64,000 nt of DNA from Chloroflexia bacterium SDU3-3 (GTDB lineage Bacteria > Chloroflexota > Chloroflexia > Chloroflexales > Roseiflexaceae): assembly GCA_009268125.1 (NCBI GenBank), contig WBOU01000011.1:156450-220449 (forward strand), read 5' to 3'. A program made the position numbers and the translations under genes. The notes beneath the pieces were generated by a model, which did no database searches, had not been told where the DNA came from, and saw nothing but the letters and a program-made list of their open reading frames with translations. How positions within the stretch are numbered: position 1 is the stretch's first letter; the number at the start of each line of letters is the position of its first letter. This document shows, piece after piece, positions 43,506 to 53,149 of this stretch.

Positions 43506-43519
43506 TTGAACCGGTTCAA
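43506..43519. promoter_or_regulatory. LacI-type operator 2
   Basis: TTGAACCGGTTCAA, a perfect 14-bp palindrome centred on CG, 170 bp downstream of operator 1. The spacing would allow repression looping. Confidence 0.6.
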
Positions 43520-43671
43520 AAGCATTTTCCCGATGCTCTGCATCGTCGCAGATCGACCGCCAGCGCCTGCGCGCCAGCAAACACGAAAGGAGAGCAGCTC
43601 GCCCGCCCGACAGCCAAATATCGCCAATCATGCCCACAATGGTCTGTGGATGTATTCAAAGAGGAGTAGTC

Positions 43672-46600
43672 ATGATAGGTATCCCCTCGCGCTCGTACCG
43701 CGCAAAGCTCACCACCTGCCTCGTGCTGCTGGCCATGCTGGCCGTGCAGATCGTCGGCCTCGCCCCCACCCCCGCCGCCGCCCAGAGCCTCACCTACGTG
43801 CGGCTCAAGAACAAGTGGCAGAACACCTACCTCTACGAATCGGCTAACCAGGTCAAATACGGCACGCCCGCCGCCAGCGACACCAGCTCGCAGTGGCTGA
43901 TCGAGGACTTCGAGGGCAGCAAGCGCATCAAAAACCGCGCGACCGGCAACTACATGGCCATCGAGCACCTCTACGACTATGTCGAGAGCATCGCAGCCGA
44001 CAGCAGCTGGATGAGCGCGCGCTGGACCATCGAGGATGCGCCCGCCGCTGGCTACAAGGTCATCCGCAACGTCTGGCACAGCTGGCAGGTGCTGCACATC
44101 GAGAACCTGCGCGGCTACGCCCAGTACGGCGAGATCAACACCAGCTTCGACAGCCCGCAGTGGCTGATCGAGACGGTGGGCAGCGGTGCCACGGCCACGC
44201 CGACCAGCGCACCGACCAGCGCGCCCACGGCCACACCGACCAAGACCGCAGCGCCCACCACCGTGCCCACCAGCGGCCCGACGGCGGTGCCCACCCAGAC
44301 CGCAGCGCCCACCGCCACACCGATTCCCGGCACCAGCACCAACCTGGCGCTGAATAAGCCAATCACGGCATCCTCCTCGGTCTACACCTTCGTGGCCGCC
44401 AACGCCAACGACGGCAGCACGGCTACCTACTGGGAGGGCGGCAGCAGCCCCAGCAGCCTGACGGTCGACCTGGGCGCAAATGTCAGCGTCAGCTCGCTGG
44501 TGCTGAAGCTCAACCCCGACACGGCCTGGAGCACCCGCACCCAGACCATCCAGGTGCTGGGCCACGACCAGAACAGCACGGCGTTCAGCTCGCTGGTCGG
44601 CGCGACGAGTTACACCTTCAACCCGGCCACGGGCAACACCGTGACAATCAACCTGAGCGCCACCATCAGCGCGGTACAGCTCAACATCACCAGCAACTCC
44701 GGCGCTCCGGCGGGCCAGGTGGCCGAGCTGCAGGTGATGGGAACCATGGCCCCCAACCCCGACCTCACCATCACCGGCCTGAGCTGGACGCCCAGCGCGC
44801 CCACCGAGACCTCGGCGATCACGCTGGCGGCCACGGTGAAGAACGCGGGCGATGCCGCATCCAGCGCCACCACGGTGAGCTTCAGCGTGAATGGCACCAC
44901 GGCGGGCAGCGCAAGCGTCGGCGCGCTGGCGGCGGGCGCTTCCACCACGGTGTCGCTGAACATCGGCACGCGCGGCATGGGCAGCTACACCGTGGCCGCC
45001 ACGGTCGACCCATCCAACACCGTGGTCGAGAAAAATAACGACAACAACGCCTTCAGCGCCGCCGCCGCGCTGGCCGTGGCCCAGTCGCCCGGCCCCGACC
45101 TGCAGGTGCTGGGCGTGGCTATGACGCCCGATAGCCCCACCGCTGGCACCGCCGTGTCGTTCGTGGTCTCGGTGAACAACCGCGGCACCGCCGCCGTGGC
45201 GGCAGGAACCACCACCCGCGTGGTGGTGGGCGGCACCACCCTGAGCAGCACCAGCACGCCCGCCATCGCCGCAGGCGCGACGGTGAACGTGACCGTGGGC
45301 ACCTGGACCGCCGTCGACGGCTCGACCGCGATCACCGCCAGCGCCGACGCCAGCAACATCATCGCCGAGACCAACGAGAGCAACAACGCGCTCTCGCAGA
45401 GCGTGGCCGTTGGGCGCGGCGCGATCATGCCCTACACCCGCATCGAGGCCGAGTCGGCGTCGGTGGCCACCAACGGCACCCGCCTGACGCCCAACTTCCA
45501 GCTGGCCGACTTCGCGGGCGAGGCCTCGGGCCGATCCGCCGTGCTGCTGGACGCCACCGGCGAGTATGTCGAGTTCACCCTGCCCGCCGCCGCCAACGCC
45601 ATTGTGGTGCGCAATGCCATCCCCAACAGCGCCGATGGCGCGGGCCTGGATGCCACGCTCAGTGTCTACGCCGCAGGCAGCGACAAGGGCAACCTGACGG
45701 TCTCCTCCAAGTTCTCGTACGTCTACGCCTCGCCCAGCACGCTGGGCAACCTGGGCTACAGCAACACGCCCGGCGGCACGGCCTACTGGCTGTACGAGGA
45801 GGCCCACATGCTGCTCGACCAGGTCTACCCCGCCGGAACCAAGCTGCGCCTCCAGAAGGACGCTGGCGACGTGCAGTGGGTCTACGTCGACTTCCTGGAG
45901 ACCGAGAACGTGGCCCCGGCGGCCAGCAACCCCGACCCCGCGCGCTACGTCCAGGTCTCATCCAGCAAGTCGATCGACGCCGCGCTCCAGGAGTTCCGCG
46001 CCGACACCAACAAGCTGGGCATCTTCATCCCAGCGGGCACGTGGTCGCTGCCCAGCAAGATCTACGTGTATGGCCGCGCCACCCAGATCATCGGCGCTGG
46101 CCCCTGGCACACCCAGCTGATGGCCCCGCAGGACATGAGCAACACCGACGTGGGCTTTAACATCGCCGCCACGGCCAACGGCTCGGTGATCAAGAACTTC
46201 TCGGTGTGGGGTAACTACCGCTACCGCGTGGACGGCCCGGGCAAGTTCATCGACGGCAACGGCATGCAGAACGTGACGGTCGACAACGTGTGGGCCGAGC
46301 ACTTCATCTGCTTCTACTGGGGCGTGGCCGCGTCGAACAACACGTTCAAGAACCTGCGCATCCGCAACACCTTCGCCGACGGCATCAACATGACCAACGG
46401 CTCGAACAACAACCTGATCACCAACTCCGAGGCACGCGGCACCGGCGACGACTCGTTCGCCCTGTTCAGCGCCGTGGACGCGGGCGGCTCGTACAACACC
46501 GGCAACGTCTACTCGAACCTGACGGCCACCCTGGTGCGCCGCGCGGCGGCCTTCGCGGTCTACGGCGGGGCGGGCAACCTGTACAAGAACCTCTACGGCG

Positions 46601-47112
46601 CGGACACGCTGACCTACCCGGGCATCACCATCAGCAGCCTGAGCTTCGGCTACAACACGCTGGGCTTCGGCGACACCGACAACGTGTTCGACGGCGTGAC
46701 GCTCGACCGCACCGGCGGCGACTTCTGGGGCAGCGCTGGCAGCGACGACCACATCAACGACTACCAGAACTTCGCGGCGATCTGGTTCTTCGCTGGCGAC
46801 CGCCCGTTCCAGAATATCCTGGTGAAGAACGTGGACATCAACAACCCGGTGTACTTCGGCGTGATGTTCCAGACCAAGTACCCCGAGAAGAACGCGATGA
46901 AGAACGTGCGGCTGGAGAACGTCAACATCAACGGCGCTCCCCGCTACGGCATCAAGCTGGTGATCCGCGCCGAGGGCACCAGCGATACGCCGCCCGTGGG
47001 CAGCGTGTCGTTCACCAACGTGAAGGTAGTCAACTCCGGCATCGCGGCGTTCTACGGCGAGGGCCGCGCGCCCGAGTTCCTAGTCAACCGCGTGAGCGGC
47101 AATAACTGGTAG
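43672..47112 (+). CDS. Secreted modular GH87 alpha-1,3-glucanase (mycodextranase type)
   Basis: The 1146-residue protein has a signal peptide (1-36, PTPAAAQS), a beta-trefoil-like binding domain (about 39-166, repeats ending SQWLIE, ARWTIE, PQWLIE), a Pro/Thr linker (172-219) and an F5/8-type-C domain (219-356). These are followed by two CARDB domains (361-468, 473-583), a CBM6/35-like domain (586-740, YTRIEAESASVATNG) and a C-terminal parallel beta-helix (about 750-1146). The helix bears NTFADGINMTNGSNNNLITN and RGTGDDSFALFS, the Asp-rich signature of GH87. These enzymes cleave alpha-1,3-glucans or nigeran, found in fungal walls and bacterial biofilm. GAGGAG precedes the ATG. Two LacI-type operators suggest sugar-induced expression. 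Confidence 0.88.
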   Translation: MIGIPSRSYRAKLTTCLVLLAMLAVQIVGLAPTPAAAQSLTYVRLKNKWQNTYLYESANQVKYGTPAASDTSSQWLIEDFEGSKRIKNRATGNYMAIEHLYDYVESIAADSSWMSARWTIEDAPAAGYKVIRNVWHSWQVLHIENLRGYAQYGEINTSFDSPQWLIETVGSGATATPTSAPTSAPTATPTKTAAPTTVPTSGPTAVPTQTAAPTATPIPGTSTNLALNKPITASSSVYTFVAANANDGSTATYWEGGSSPSSLTVDLGANVSVSSLVLKLNPDTAWSTRTQTIQVLGHDQNSTAFSSLVGATSYTFNPATGNTVTINLSATISAVQLNITSNSGAPAGQVAELQVMGTMAPNPDLTITGLSWTPSAPTETSAITLAATVKNAGDAASSATTVSFSVNGTTAGSASVGALAAGASTTVSLNIGTRGMGSYTVAATVDPSNTVVEKNNDNNAFSAAAALAVAQSPGPDLQVLGVAMTPDSPTAGTAVSFVVSVNNRGTAAVAAGTTTRVVVGGTTLSSTSTPAIAAGATVNVTVGTWTAVDGSTAITASADASNIIAETNESNNALSQSVAVGRGAIMPYTRIEAESASVATNGTRLTPNFQLADFAGEASGRSAVLLDATGEYVEFTLPAAANAIVVRNAIPNSADGAGLDATLSVYAAGSDKGNLTVSSKFSYVYASPSTLGNLGYSNTPGGTAYWLYEEAHMLLDQVYPAGTKLRLQKDAGDVQWVYVDFLETENVAPAASNPDPARYVQVSSSKSIDAALQEFRADTNKLGIFIPAGTWSLPSKIYVYGRATQIIGAGPWHTQLMAPQDMSNTDVGFNIAATANGSVIKNFSVWGNYRYRVDGPGKFIDGNGMQNVTVDNVWAEHFICFYWGVAASNNTFKNLRIRNTFADGINMTNGSNNNLITNSEARGTGDDSFALFSAVDAGGSYNTGNVYSNLTATLVRRAAAFAVYGGAGNLYKNLYGADTLTYPGITISSLSFGYNTLGFGDTDNVFDGVTLDRTGGDFWGSAGSDDHINDYQNFAAIWFFAGDRPFQNILVKNVDINNPVYFGVMFQTKYPEKNAMKNVRLENVNINGAPRYGIKLVIRAEGTSDTPPVGSVSFTNVKVVNSGIAAFYGEGRAPEFLVNRVSGNNW

Positions 47113-47143
47113 GAGGAAAGGCGAGAGGCGAGGAGGGTGAGAG

Positions 47144-47175
47144 GCGGGCGGGGCGCGTGTGTGCGCCCCGCCCGC
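47144..47175. terminator. Hairpin between GH87 and propeller genes
   Basis: GCGGGCGGGGCGC (47144-47156) pairs perfectly with GCGCCCCGCCCGC (47163-47175); it serves two convergent genes. Confidence 0.75.
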
Positions 47176-47184
47176 TTCGTGCAT

Positions 47185-48210
47185 CTACGGCGTAGCAGCC
47201 GACCACGAGGGCGCGGAGTAAAACGCATCCGAATGGGTCAGCTCCTCAATATGGCTTCCATCCAGATCTGTGACCGATAGATCATAGCGGCCAGGGTTAA
47301 ATCGCACATAGATCAGCCGTTTTCCATCCGGCGACCACGAGGGAGGGTAGCCCGTATTCACCTCGGCGTTCGGCACCACCTGCGGATCAGTGCCATCGGG
47401 GTGAACAAGCACAATATGCGCTGCTTTATCGCGCCGCGCAACCACTAAAAAAGCGATCTTGCTGCCATCCGGAGACCAGACCGGATTAAAGCTGTAGTCC
47501 CTGCCTTTCGTGATCTGCTGCGCATTGCCACCATCCGCATCCGAGACCCACACCTGCATCTCATCATGATTGTTGCGCACAAAGGCGATCCGCTTTCCAT
47601 CCGGCGACCATGTGGGCGATGTGTAGTCATCTGCGCCGCTCGTGATCGGGTGAGCGTTGCTGCCATCCGCCTGCATCAGGTAGAGGTAGCCATCATTTGC
47701 GCCCACCTCGCGCGAGGCGTAGAGGATCTGCGTGCCATCCGGCGACCACACCGGGCTGCGCTCGTAGCGTTCGCCAGCAGTGAGACGCATGAGGCCGCTG
47801 CCATCGGCATTGATGCGGTAGATCTGAAACGCGCAGCGAAATTCGACATAGCCGCTCGTACAGTCATTTGGGTCTTTGCTCTCCTGAGTCGACACAAACG
47901 CGATCATCTGCCCATCAGGCGACCAATCCGGCTCGGTCTCAAGCCCTGGGAAGCTGGTTAGCTCGCGCATATTGCTGCCATCCGCATCCATCGTATACAG
48001 ATCGTAGTCCCCCGCCCCACGGTCCAGCGTACGCACATAGGCGATCCGGCCTTGCGGGCCTGTCGAGATGCGGTGCAGGATCGGTGTCGGGGTCGGCTTC
48101 GTAGTCGCGGCTTGGTTCTGTTCCCCAGCCGTAGTGCCGCACGCAGCCAAAGCTGCCGCAGCGCAAAAAACCAGCACGCCAGCCAGGGCTGACCATTGTG
48201 TGTGCTTCAT
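47185..48210 (-). CDS. Lipoprotein with TolB-like beta-propeller
   Basis: The 341 residues have a lipoprotein signal (lipobox LAAC, Cys24 or so), a short Thr/Pro linker, then a six-bladed propeller. Five blades carry WSPDG (DWSPDGQMIAFV, VWSPDGTQILYA, TWSPDGKRIAFV, VWSPDGSKIAFL, SWSPDGKRLIYV) with YTMDADGSN-type strands between. It is surface-anchored and probably binds protein or glycan; no enzymatic residues are evident. Confidence 0.88.
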   Translation of the reverse strand: MKHTQWSALAGVLVFCAAAALAACGTTAGEQNQAATTKPTPTPILHRISTGPQGRIAYVRTLDRGAGDYDLYTMDADGSNMRELTSFPGLETEPDWSPDGQMIAFVSTQESKDPNDCTSGYVEFRCAFQIYRINADGSGLMRLTAGERYERSPVWSPDGTQILYASREVGANDGYLYLMQADGSNAHPITSGADDYTSPTWSPDGKRIAFVRNNHDEMQVWVSDADGGNAQQITKGRDYSFNPVWSPDGSKIAFLVVARRDKAAHIVLVHPDGTDPQVVPNAEVNTGYPPSWSPDGKRLIYVRFNPGRYDLSVTDLDGSHIEELTHSDAFYSAPSWSAATP

Positions 48211-48405
48211 GGCCTCATTCCACATGTTGATAAGAGGATACACGCGCGCACTAGTATAGCAACTTCTCGCCACCTAGACCACATCCCAACGAGAAGCCCA
48301 AGGCCTATACATGCTGCACAAAAATGCGCTGTGCTGCTGCGTATCATTTCCCTATACGCATCCCAATCTGTAGTATCGTGGTCACGAATTGAGGCGTTCT
48401 CCCAC

Positions 48406-48436
48406 TCGCGTCTTCGCGTCTTCGTGGTAAAGAATT
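48406..48436. repeat. Dispersed repeat family A fragment
   Basis: CTCGCGTCTTCGCGTCTTCG followed by TGGTAAAGAATTC, the same unit as at 42750-42785. Confidence 0.6.
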
Positions 48437-48553
48437 CGCTGCCTACCAAGATCACACATCCCAACCACATCCCCGCCCCACGCCCGATGCCGCCGCCCGC
48501 ACGCCCCGCTACAATAGCCCGGCGGACACTCGCCCGACACAAGGAGCTCGCCC

Positions 48554-49009
48554 ATGGCCCCGCAGCCCATCGCGGCCTCGCTGCTGATCAGCGCGCCGCC
48601 GCCGCTTGTCTACGGCATCATCGCCGACTACCGCCAGGGCCACCCACAGATCCTGCCCACGCCGCCATTCGTGTCGCTGGCAGTCGAGCAGGGCGGCGTG
48701 GGCGCTGGCACGCGCTTCCTGGCCCAGATCAAGATGCTGGGCAGCACGCAGTCGTTTCGCGGCGTGGTCAGCGAGCCGCAGCCCGGCCACACCCTAGTGG
48801 AGACGACCGACAGCGGCATCGTGACCAGCTTCATCGTGGAGCCGAGGGACGATGGGCGGCAGAGCTACGTGACGATATCCTCGCAGCTGGCGGGCAGGAG
48901 CGGCCCGCTCGGCGCGCTGGAGCGCTGGGTCTACGGGCGGATGCTGCGCCCCGTATACGCCAGGGAGCTGGCGCAGCTCGCGGGTGTGGCGGCGCGACAA
49001 TCGCGCTAG
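48554..49009 (+). CDS. SRPBCC-domain protein
   Basis: A 151-residue START-like protein: IAASLLISAPPPLVYGIIADYRQGHPQILP, central beta strands (FRGVVSEPQPGHTLVETTD) and a C-terminal helix (ALERWVYGRMLRPVYARELAQL). It probably binds a hydrophobic ligand. ACAAGGAG precedes the ATG. Followed after 23 bp by the kinase-like gene. Confidence 0.82.
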   Translation: MAPQPIAASLLISAPPPLVYGIIADYRQGHPQILPTPPFVSLAVEQGGVGAGTRFLAQIKMLGSTQSFRGVVSEPQPGHTLVETTDSGIVTSFIVEPRDDGRQSYVTISSQLAGRSGPLGALERWVYGRMLRPVYARELAQLAGVAARQSR

Positions 49010-49032
49010 AAAAAGAAAAGCAGAGGAATATC

Positions 49033-49530
49033 ATGGGAACAATCTCCATCGTCTTCGGGCCGCAGGGCGCGGGGAAATCGACCTACGCCCGCCAGCTAAC
49101 CCAGGATATCGGCGGCGTGCACTTCTCGATCGATGACTGGATGGCGCGGCTCTACGGGGCCGACATGCCCAGCCCGCTCGATCTGGCCTGGGTGATGGAG
49201 CGGGTGGGCCGCTGCGAGGCTCAGATCTGGGCCACGGCGGCGGCGGTGGCCGCAAGCGGCGGGCACGCAGTGCTCGACCTGGGCTTCATGAAGGCCGCGC
49301 AGCGCAGCGCGTTTACCGCACGGGCGAGCGAGCTGGGGCTGCCCGTGTCGCTGCACTTCGTCGATGCCGCGCCCGAGCTGCGCAGGCAGCGAGTGCTGGA
49401 GCGCAACAGCGCGCGCGGTGAGACCTTCGCCTTCGAGGTGACGCCCGCCATGTTCGACTTCATGGAGGGCCAGTTCGAGCGCCCGACCGACGAGGAGCTG
49501 GCCGCCGCCACCGTGGTGCGAACGGATTAG
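49033..49530 (+). CDS. AAA/P-loop kinase-like protein
   Basis: The 165-residue P-loop protein has Walker A FGPQGAGKSTYAR (11-23) and FSIDDWMARLYG, as in zeta-toxin and nucleoside-kinase-like ATPases. It also has a lid region LRRQRVLERNSARGETFAFEVTPAMFDFMEGQFERP. The GETFAFEVT segment resembles small ATP-binding kinases of unknown substrate. AGAGGAA precedes the ATG. Confidence 0.85.
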   Translation: MGTISIVFGPQGAGKSTYARQLTQDIGGVHFSIDDWMARLYGADMPSPLDLAWVMERVGRCEAQIWATAAAVAASGGHAVLDLGFMKAAQRSAFTARASELGLPVSLHFVDAAPELRRQRVLERNSARGETFAFEVTPAMFDFMEGQFERPTDEELAAATVVRTD

Positions 49531-49744
49531 TAAGGTATTACGTCAACTCACACACTCGTTATGCACGAACACTAGCAGCGTTGGGATTCGAAGAGGTATC
49601 ATCACATCGGCAGGTATCACTTTTGTCGCGAAGTGAACAGAACGCGCAAAACGGGTATGCCTTGCGTACCAGACCCTGGGAGATCGTCACCTCATTCCCT
49701 ACGAGACTCCGAAGCATCGCTTGAAAACCATGATTGCGGCGCAC

Positions 49745-50335
49745 CATCCCACTTTTCCCATGCGGCGAAGGTGCCGCTAGGGTTTTGATGGCCATATGCA
49801 CAAACATCAGCCGCCAGGGGAAAGCATTGGAACGCTCAAAATTGGGGGTTTCGAAGGGGGCATCGCCCTCACATGGTGTCACTTTCAGGAGCGGGGCATT
49901 CGGATGCGGCACGTGACGAGATAACGCATGCCAAGCCATGCACCGCATGTAAGATCGAGACTCTCATCTACCCGGCCCATGCGGCGAAGGTGCCGCTAGG
50001 GTTTTGATGGCCATATGCACGAACATCAGCCGCCAGGGGAAAGCATTGGAACGCTCAAAATTGGGGGTTCGAAGGGGGTTACACCCCCTCGCGGGGTTCC
50101 TAGGGGCTGGCCCCTAGGCGCTGCCCGCGCAGGGCATCCACCCACCAACCACGCGGAGTCGTCATCATCGAGGCCGCAGCCGGTCGGGCCGACCGGGCAA
50201 CGCTCCAAGCATTACCTACGGTCGGCCCGACCCCAAAACAACGCGGAAACGTCCCCAAACGTGACACCATGTGAAGGCTTCGCCCCCTCGCGGGGTCACT
50301 AGGGGCAGGCCCCTCGTCGCCGCCCGCGCAGGGCT
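49745..50335 (+). repeat. Two family B copies plus a partial third
   Basis: Copies lie at 49745-49890 and 49972-50140, and share a long identical stretch around GGCCATATGCACGAACATCA, GCCGCCAGGGGAAAGCATTG and AAAATTGGGGGTT. A partial 3' end lies at 50254-50335 (CCCCTCGCGGGGTCACTAGG). 49531-49745 holds further diverged pieces. No gene is supported in 49531-50483. Confidence 0.8.
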
Positions 50336-50483
50336 GTCACCACCTAATCACATATCACCCTTCGTATGCATGGCCGAACGAAAGCGGCCACGCTCCCTTA
50401 TTCCAGAATGCTCGCCGCTGCCCATCGCAGCGCTCTCGGGCAGAACGCATAGACACTAACGCGACCCTTTAGGAAGAAGAACC

Positions 50484-51245
50484 ATGCGCGAATTTCTCAC
50501 CAGCTGCGGCGCGATCCTGCGCTACCACGACATGCCCGGCGACGGCACGCCCATCCTGTTCATCCACGGGCTAGGCTCGGCCTGCTCGCTCGACTACCCC
50601 ACCGCCGCCGCGTCGCCGCAGATCAGCGGCCACCGCAGGCTGCTGGTCGATCTGCTGGGCTTCGGCTACAGCGACCGGGCCAGCGCCGAGCAGTACGCCC
50701 TGGCCCAGCAGGCCCGCCACGTCGCCGACATGGTCCAGAGACTCGGCGTCACGCGGCTGCACATCTTCGGCCACAGCATGGGCGGCGCGGTCGCCATCGC
50801 CCTGGCCGACCTCATCCGCGACCACGTGGCGGGCATCATCGTCGCCGAGGGCAACTTAGATGGCGGCGGCGGCTCGACCAGCCGCGCCGTCGGCGCGCAG
50901 AGCGCCGAGGAGTTCCGCGCCCACGGCCACGCCCGCATGGTCGCCGCCGAGCGCGCGGCGGGCAACGCCGCCTGGGCCATGAGCCTGCACCACAGCGACC
51001 CCGACGCAGTCCATGCCGCCGCGCTCGACCTCATCCGTGGGGGCACGCCGAGCTGGCGCGAGCTGCTGTACAGCTTTCCCTTCCCCAAGGCCTATATCTT
51101 CGGCGAGCGCTCGCTGCCCGACCCCGATGTGGACGAGCTGGCCCGACACGGCGTGCGCGTGGGCATCGTGCCCTACGCCGGGCACGACATGGCCGTCGAC
51201 AACCCCGTGGGCCTCGCCGAGGCGGTCGCAGCCGCCATCTGCTAG
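50484..51245 (+). CDS. Alpha/beta hydrolase
   Basis: The 253 residues have the canonical fold: HGLGSA oxyanion loop (29-34), nucleophile in GHSMGGAV (Ser about 96) and a C-terminal His in YAGHDMAVDNP. The acid is probably an Asp in RSLPDPDVDELA. It is an esterase or C-C hydrolase of unknown substrate. AGGAAGAAG precedes the ATG. Confidence 0.9.
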   Translation: MREFLTSCGAILRYHDMPGDGTPILFIHGLGSACSLDYPTAAASPQISGHRRLLVDLLGFGYSDRASAEQYALAQQARHVADMVQRLGVTRLHIFGHSMGGAVAIALADLIRDHVAGIIVAEGNLDGGGGSTSRAVGAQSAEEFRAHGHARMVAAERAAGNAAWAMSLHHSDPDAVHAAALDLIRGGTPSWRELLYSFPFPKAYIFGERSLPDPDVDELARHGVRVGIVPYAGHDMAVDNPVGLAEAVAAAIC

Positions 51246-51249
51246 CGCA

Positions 51250-51283
51250 AAAAAGCGCACGTGGGGCATGTCCCGCGTGCGCT
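51250..51283. terminator. Terminator between hydrolase and esterase genes
   Basis: AGCGCACG (51254-51261) pairs with CGTGCGCT (51276-51283), with GGGG/CCC inside. A T run follows on the minus strand. Confidence 0.75.
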
Positions 51284-51308
51284 CTTCCCCTAACGAACCA
51301 CTATCACA

Positions 51309-52697
51309 CTAGAAGCTGCCGCACGGCGTGCCGTTGAGCGTGAAGCTGGCGGGCGCGCTGTTGCTGCCGCTGTAGCTGGCCTGGAAGCCAAAGCTGGCGC
51401 TGCCGCCCGCCGGAATGCTGGCGTTGTAGCTCATGTTCTTGGCCACCACGCTGCCGCTGGTCGGGCTGATCGTGGCGTTCCAGGCGTTGGTCACCTGCTG
51501 GTTGCCGCCGAACGTCCAGGCCAGCGACCAGCCATTGATCGCCGCGCTGCCCGTGTTCTTCACCGTCACCTCGGCGGTGAAGCCCGTGCCCCACTGGTTC
51601 AGCACATAGCGCACCTGGCAGCCCGCCCCGCTCACCGGCGTGGCGGTAGGTGCGATCGGTGTGGCGGTAGGTGCGATCGGTGTGGCGGTAGGTGCGATCG
51701 GGGTGGTGGTCGGCACGTTTGGCGTGGCTGTTGGGGCCACCGACGTGGCCGTGGGCACGTTCGGCGTGGCCGTCGGCGTGGTCGAGGTGGCATCCAGGCC
51801 GAAAAACTGGATGGCGTACGGCTCCAGCCCCCAGGGCAGGTTGTGCGGCCCGCCCGCCACGCTGATCGCCTCGACCGGGGCCTGGGTGCCGGTGCCGCCG
51901 TAGCGCGTGCGCGTCCAGCTAGCCTGCGGCGCATCGGTGTAGGCAGGCGTCTGGCCCGTGCCCAGCACATCCGTCCACTGCTTCACCGCCTCGGTGAAGT
52001 TCTGGTAGTAGAGAACATCATCATTTGTGCCGTGCCAAAGCTGCATGCGCGGGCGCGGGCCGGTGTAGCCGGGGTAGGCCGCCCGCACCAGGTCGCCCCA
52101 CTGCTGCGGCGTCTTGATGATCTTGCCAGTCGCGCAGTCGCTGTTCCACAGCGAGCCGTTGGTGGTGGCAAAGCAGCCGAACGGCACTCCGCTGAACGCC
52201 GCGCCCGCCGCAAACACATCGGGGTAGGCCCCCAGCAGCACATTGGTCATCATCGCCCCCGACGAGATGCCCGTGGCGTAGACCCGGCTGGCATCGGCGC
52301 TGTAGGTCTGGAGCACATACTTGACCATCGAGACGATGCCCAGCGAGTCGCTGCCGCCGTTGTGAGTCAGCGTCTGCGGCGAGGCCACGTCGAAGCACTG
52401 CTCGCTGCGCGTCACCGAGGGGTAGATCACGATAAAGCCATACTGCTCGGCCAGCGTGGCGTACTGCGTGTTGGTGTAGAACGCCGGGCCAGTGCCGGTG
52501 CAGTAGTGGTTGGCCACCAGCACGGCGGGGTGGGGCTTCACATTGTTGGGCACATACAGGTACATCCGCAGGCCGCTGGGGTTCGCGCCGAAGTTCGTCA
52601 CCTCCACCAGCGAGGCCGCCTGCGCGGTGCCAACCAGCACCGAGGCCGACAGGCATATGGCGACCAGAAGCAGCATCAGGGAAGCTAGCTTTCTCAT
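51309..52697 (-). CDS. Secreted CE1-type esterase with CBM2
   Basis: The 462 residues have a signal peptide (1-28), a PHB-depolymerase/feruloyl-esterase-like domain (about 30-305) with nucleophile Ser145 in GISSGAMM, and YPSVTRSEQCFDVASPQTLTHNGGSDS. A linker of repeated PTATPIA units and a C-terminal CBM2 (about 355-462, CQVRYVLNQWGTGFTAEVTVKNTG, WSLAWTF) follow. It would remove acetyl or feruloyl groups from xylan while bound to cellulose or xylan, complementing the GH10 and GH62 enzymes. Confidence 0.9.
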   Translation of the reverse strand: MRKLASLMLLLVAICLSASVLVGTAQAASLVEVTNFGANPSGLRMYLYVPNNVKPHPAVLVANHYCTGTGPAFYTNTQYATLAEQYGFIVIYPSVTRSEQCFDVASPQTLTHNGGSDSLGIVSMVKYVLQTYSADASRVYATGISSGAMMTNVLLGAYPDVFAAGAAFSGVPFGCFATTNGSLWNSDCATGKIIKTPQQWGDLVRAAYPGYTGPRPRMQLWHGTNDDVLYYQNFTEAVKQWTDVLGTGQTPAYTDAPQASWTRTRYGGTGTQAPVEAISVAGGPHNLPWGLEPYAIQFFGLDATSTTPTATPNVPTATSVAPTATPNVPTTTPIAPTATPIAPTATPIAPTATPVSGAGCQVRYVLNQWGTGFTAEVTVKNTGSAAINGWSLAWTFGGNQQVTNAWNATISPTSGSVVAKNMSYNASIPAGGSASFGFQASYSGSNSAPASFTLNGTPCGSF

Positions 52698-52931
52698 CTA
52701 TCAGCTCCTATAGCTCATGCAAAAGAGGGATCGGGCGAGCATTATGGCCAGCACCGGCGCACCCAACCCGCGTGTTCAGCACACAGGGCGAGGGTAGAGC
52801 GCTCGACAGCCCCGCCCGCTTTCCATCGGGGTTCTTCCGCTATCAATCAGCAGAGAGCGGCAGCAGTCACCTCCTTCGGTGGCATTGGGCCGTGCGTTGG
52901 CCTATAGAGATTTCTTCATTATGACAGCTGT

Positions 52932-52959
52932 AGTATAAGGCAAATGGATAAATGATCAA
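52932..52959 (-). promoter_or_regulatory. Candidate promoter of the esterase gene
   Basis: On the minus strand TTGATC (52954-52959), 16 bases, TATACT (52932-52937). The leader would be about 228 bases. The rest of 52698-53140 holds nothing recognised. Confidence 0.5.
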
Positions 52960-53149
52960 GAATATCTTTATAGTCAGCTATTTGTTGCTAGCTTGATTAA
53001 ATCGTGTATCCGTTATCACAGGGCCGCATGCGAAATAAACCGGGGCAAAAGCAACATATCTGCTTCCCTGCATCGTTCATCCGTTCGAGCAAAACAGCAA
53101 AAGCCCGCCACCACGCCACTAGGCGCGACGGCGGGCAAGGGGAATCACC

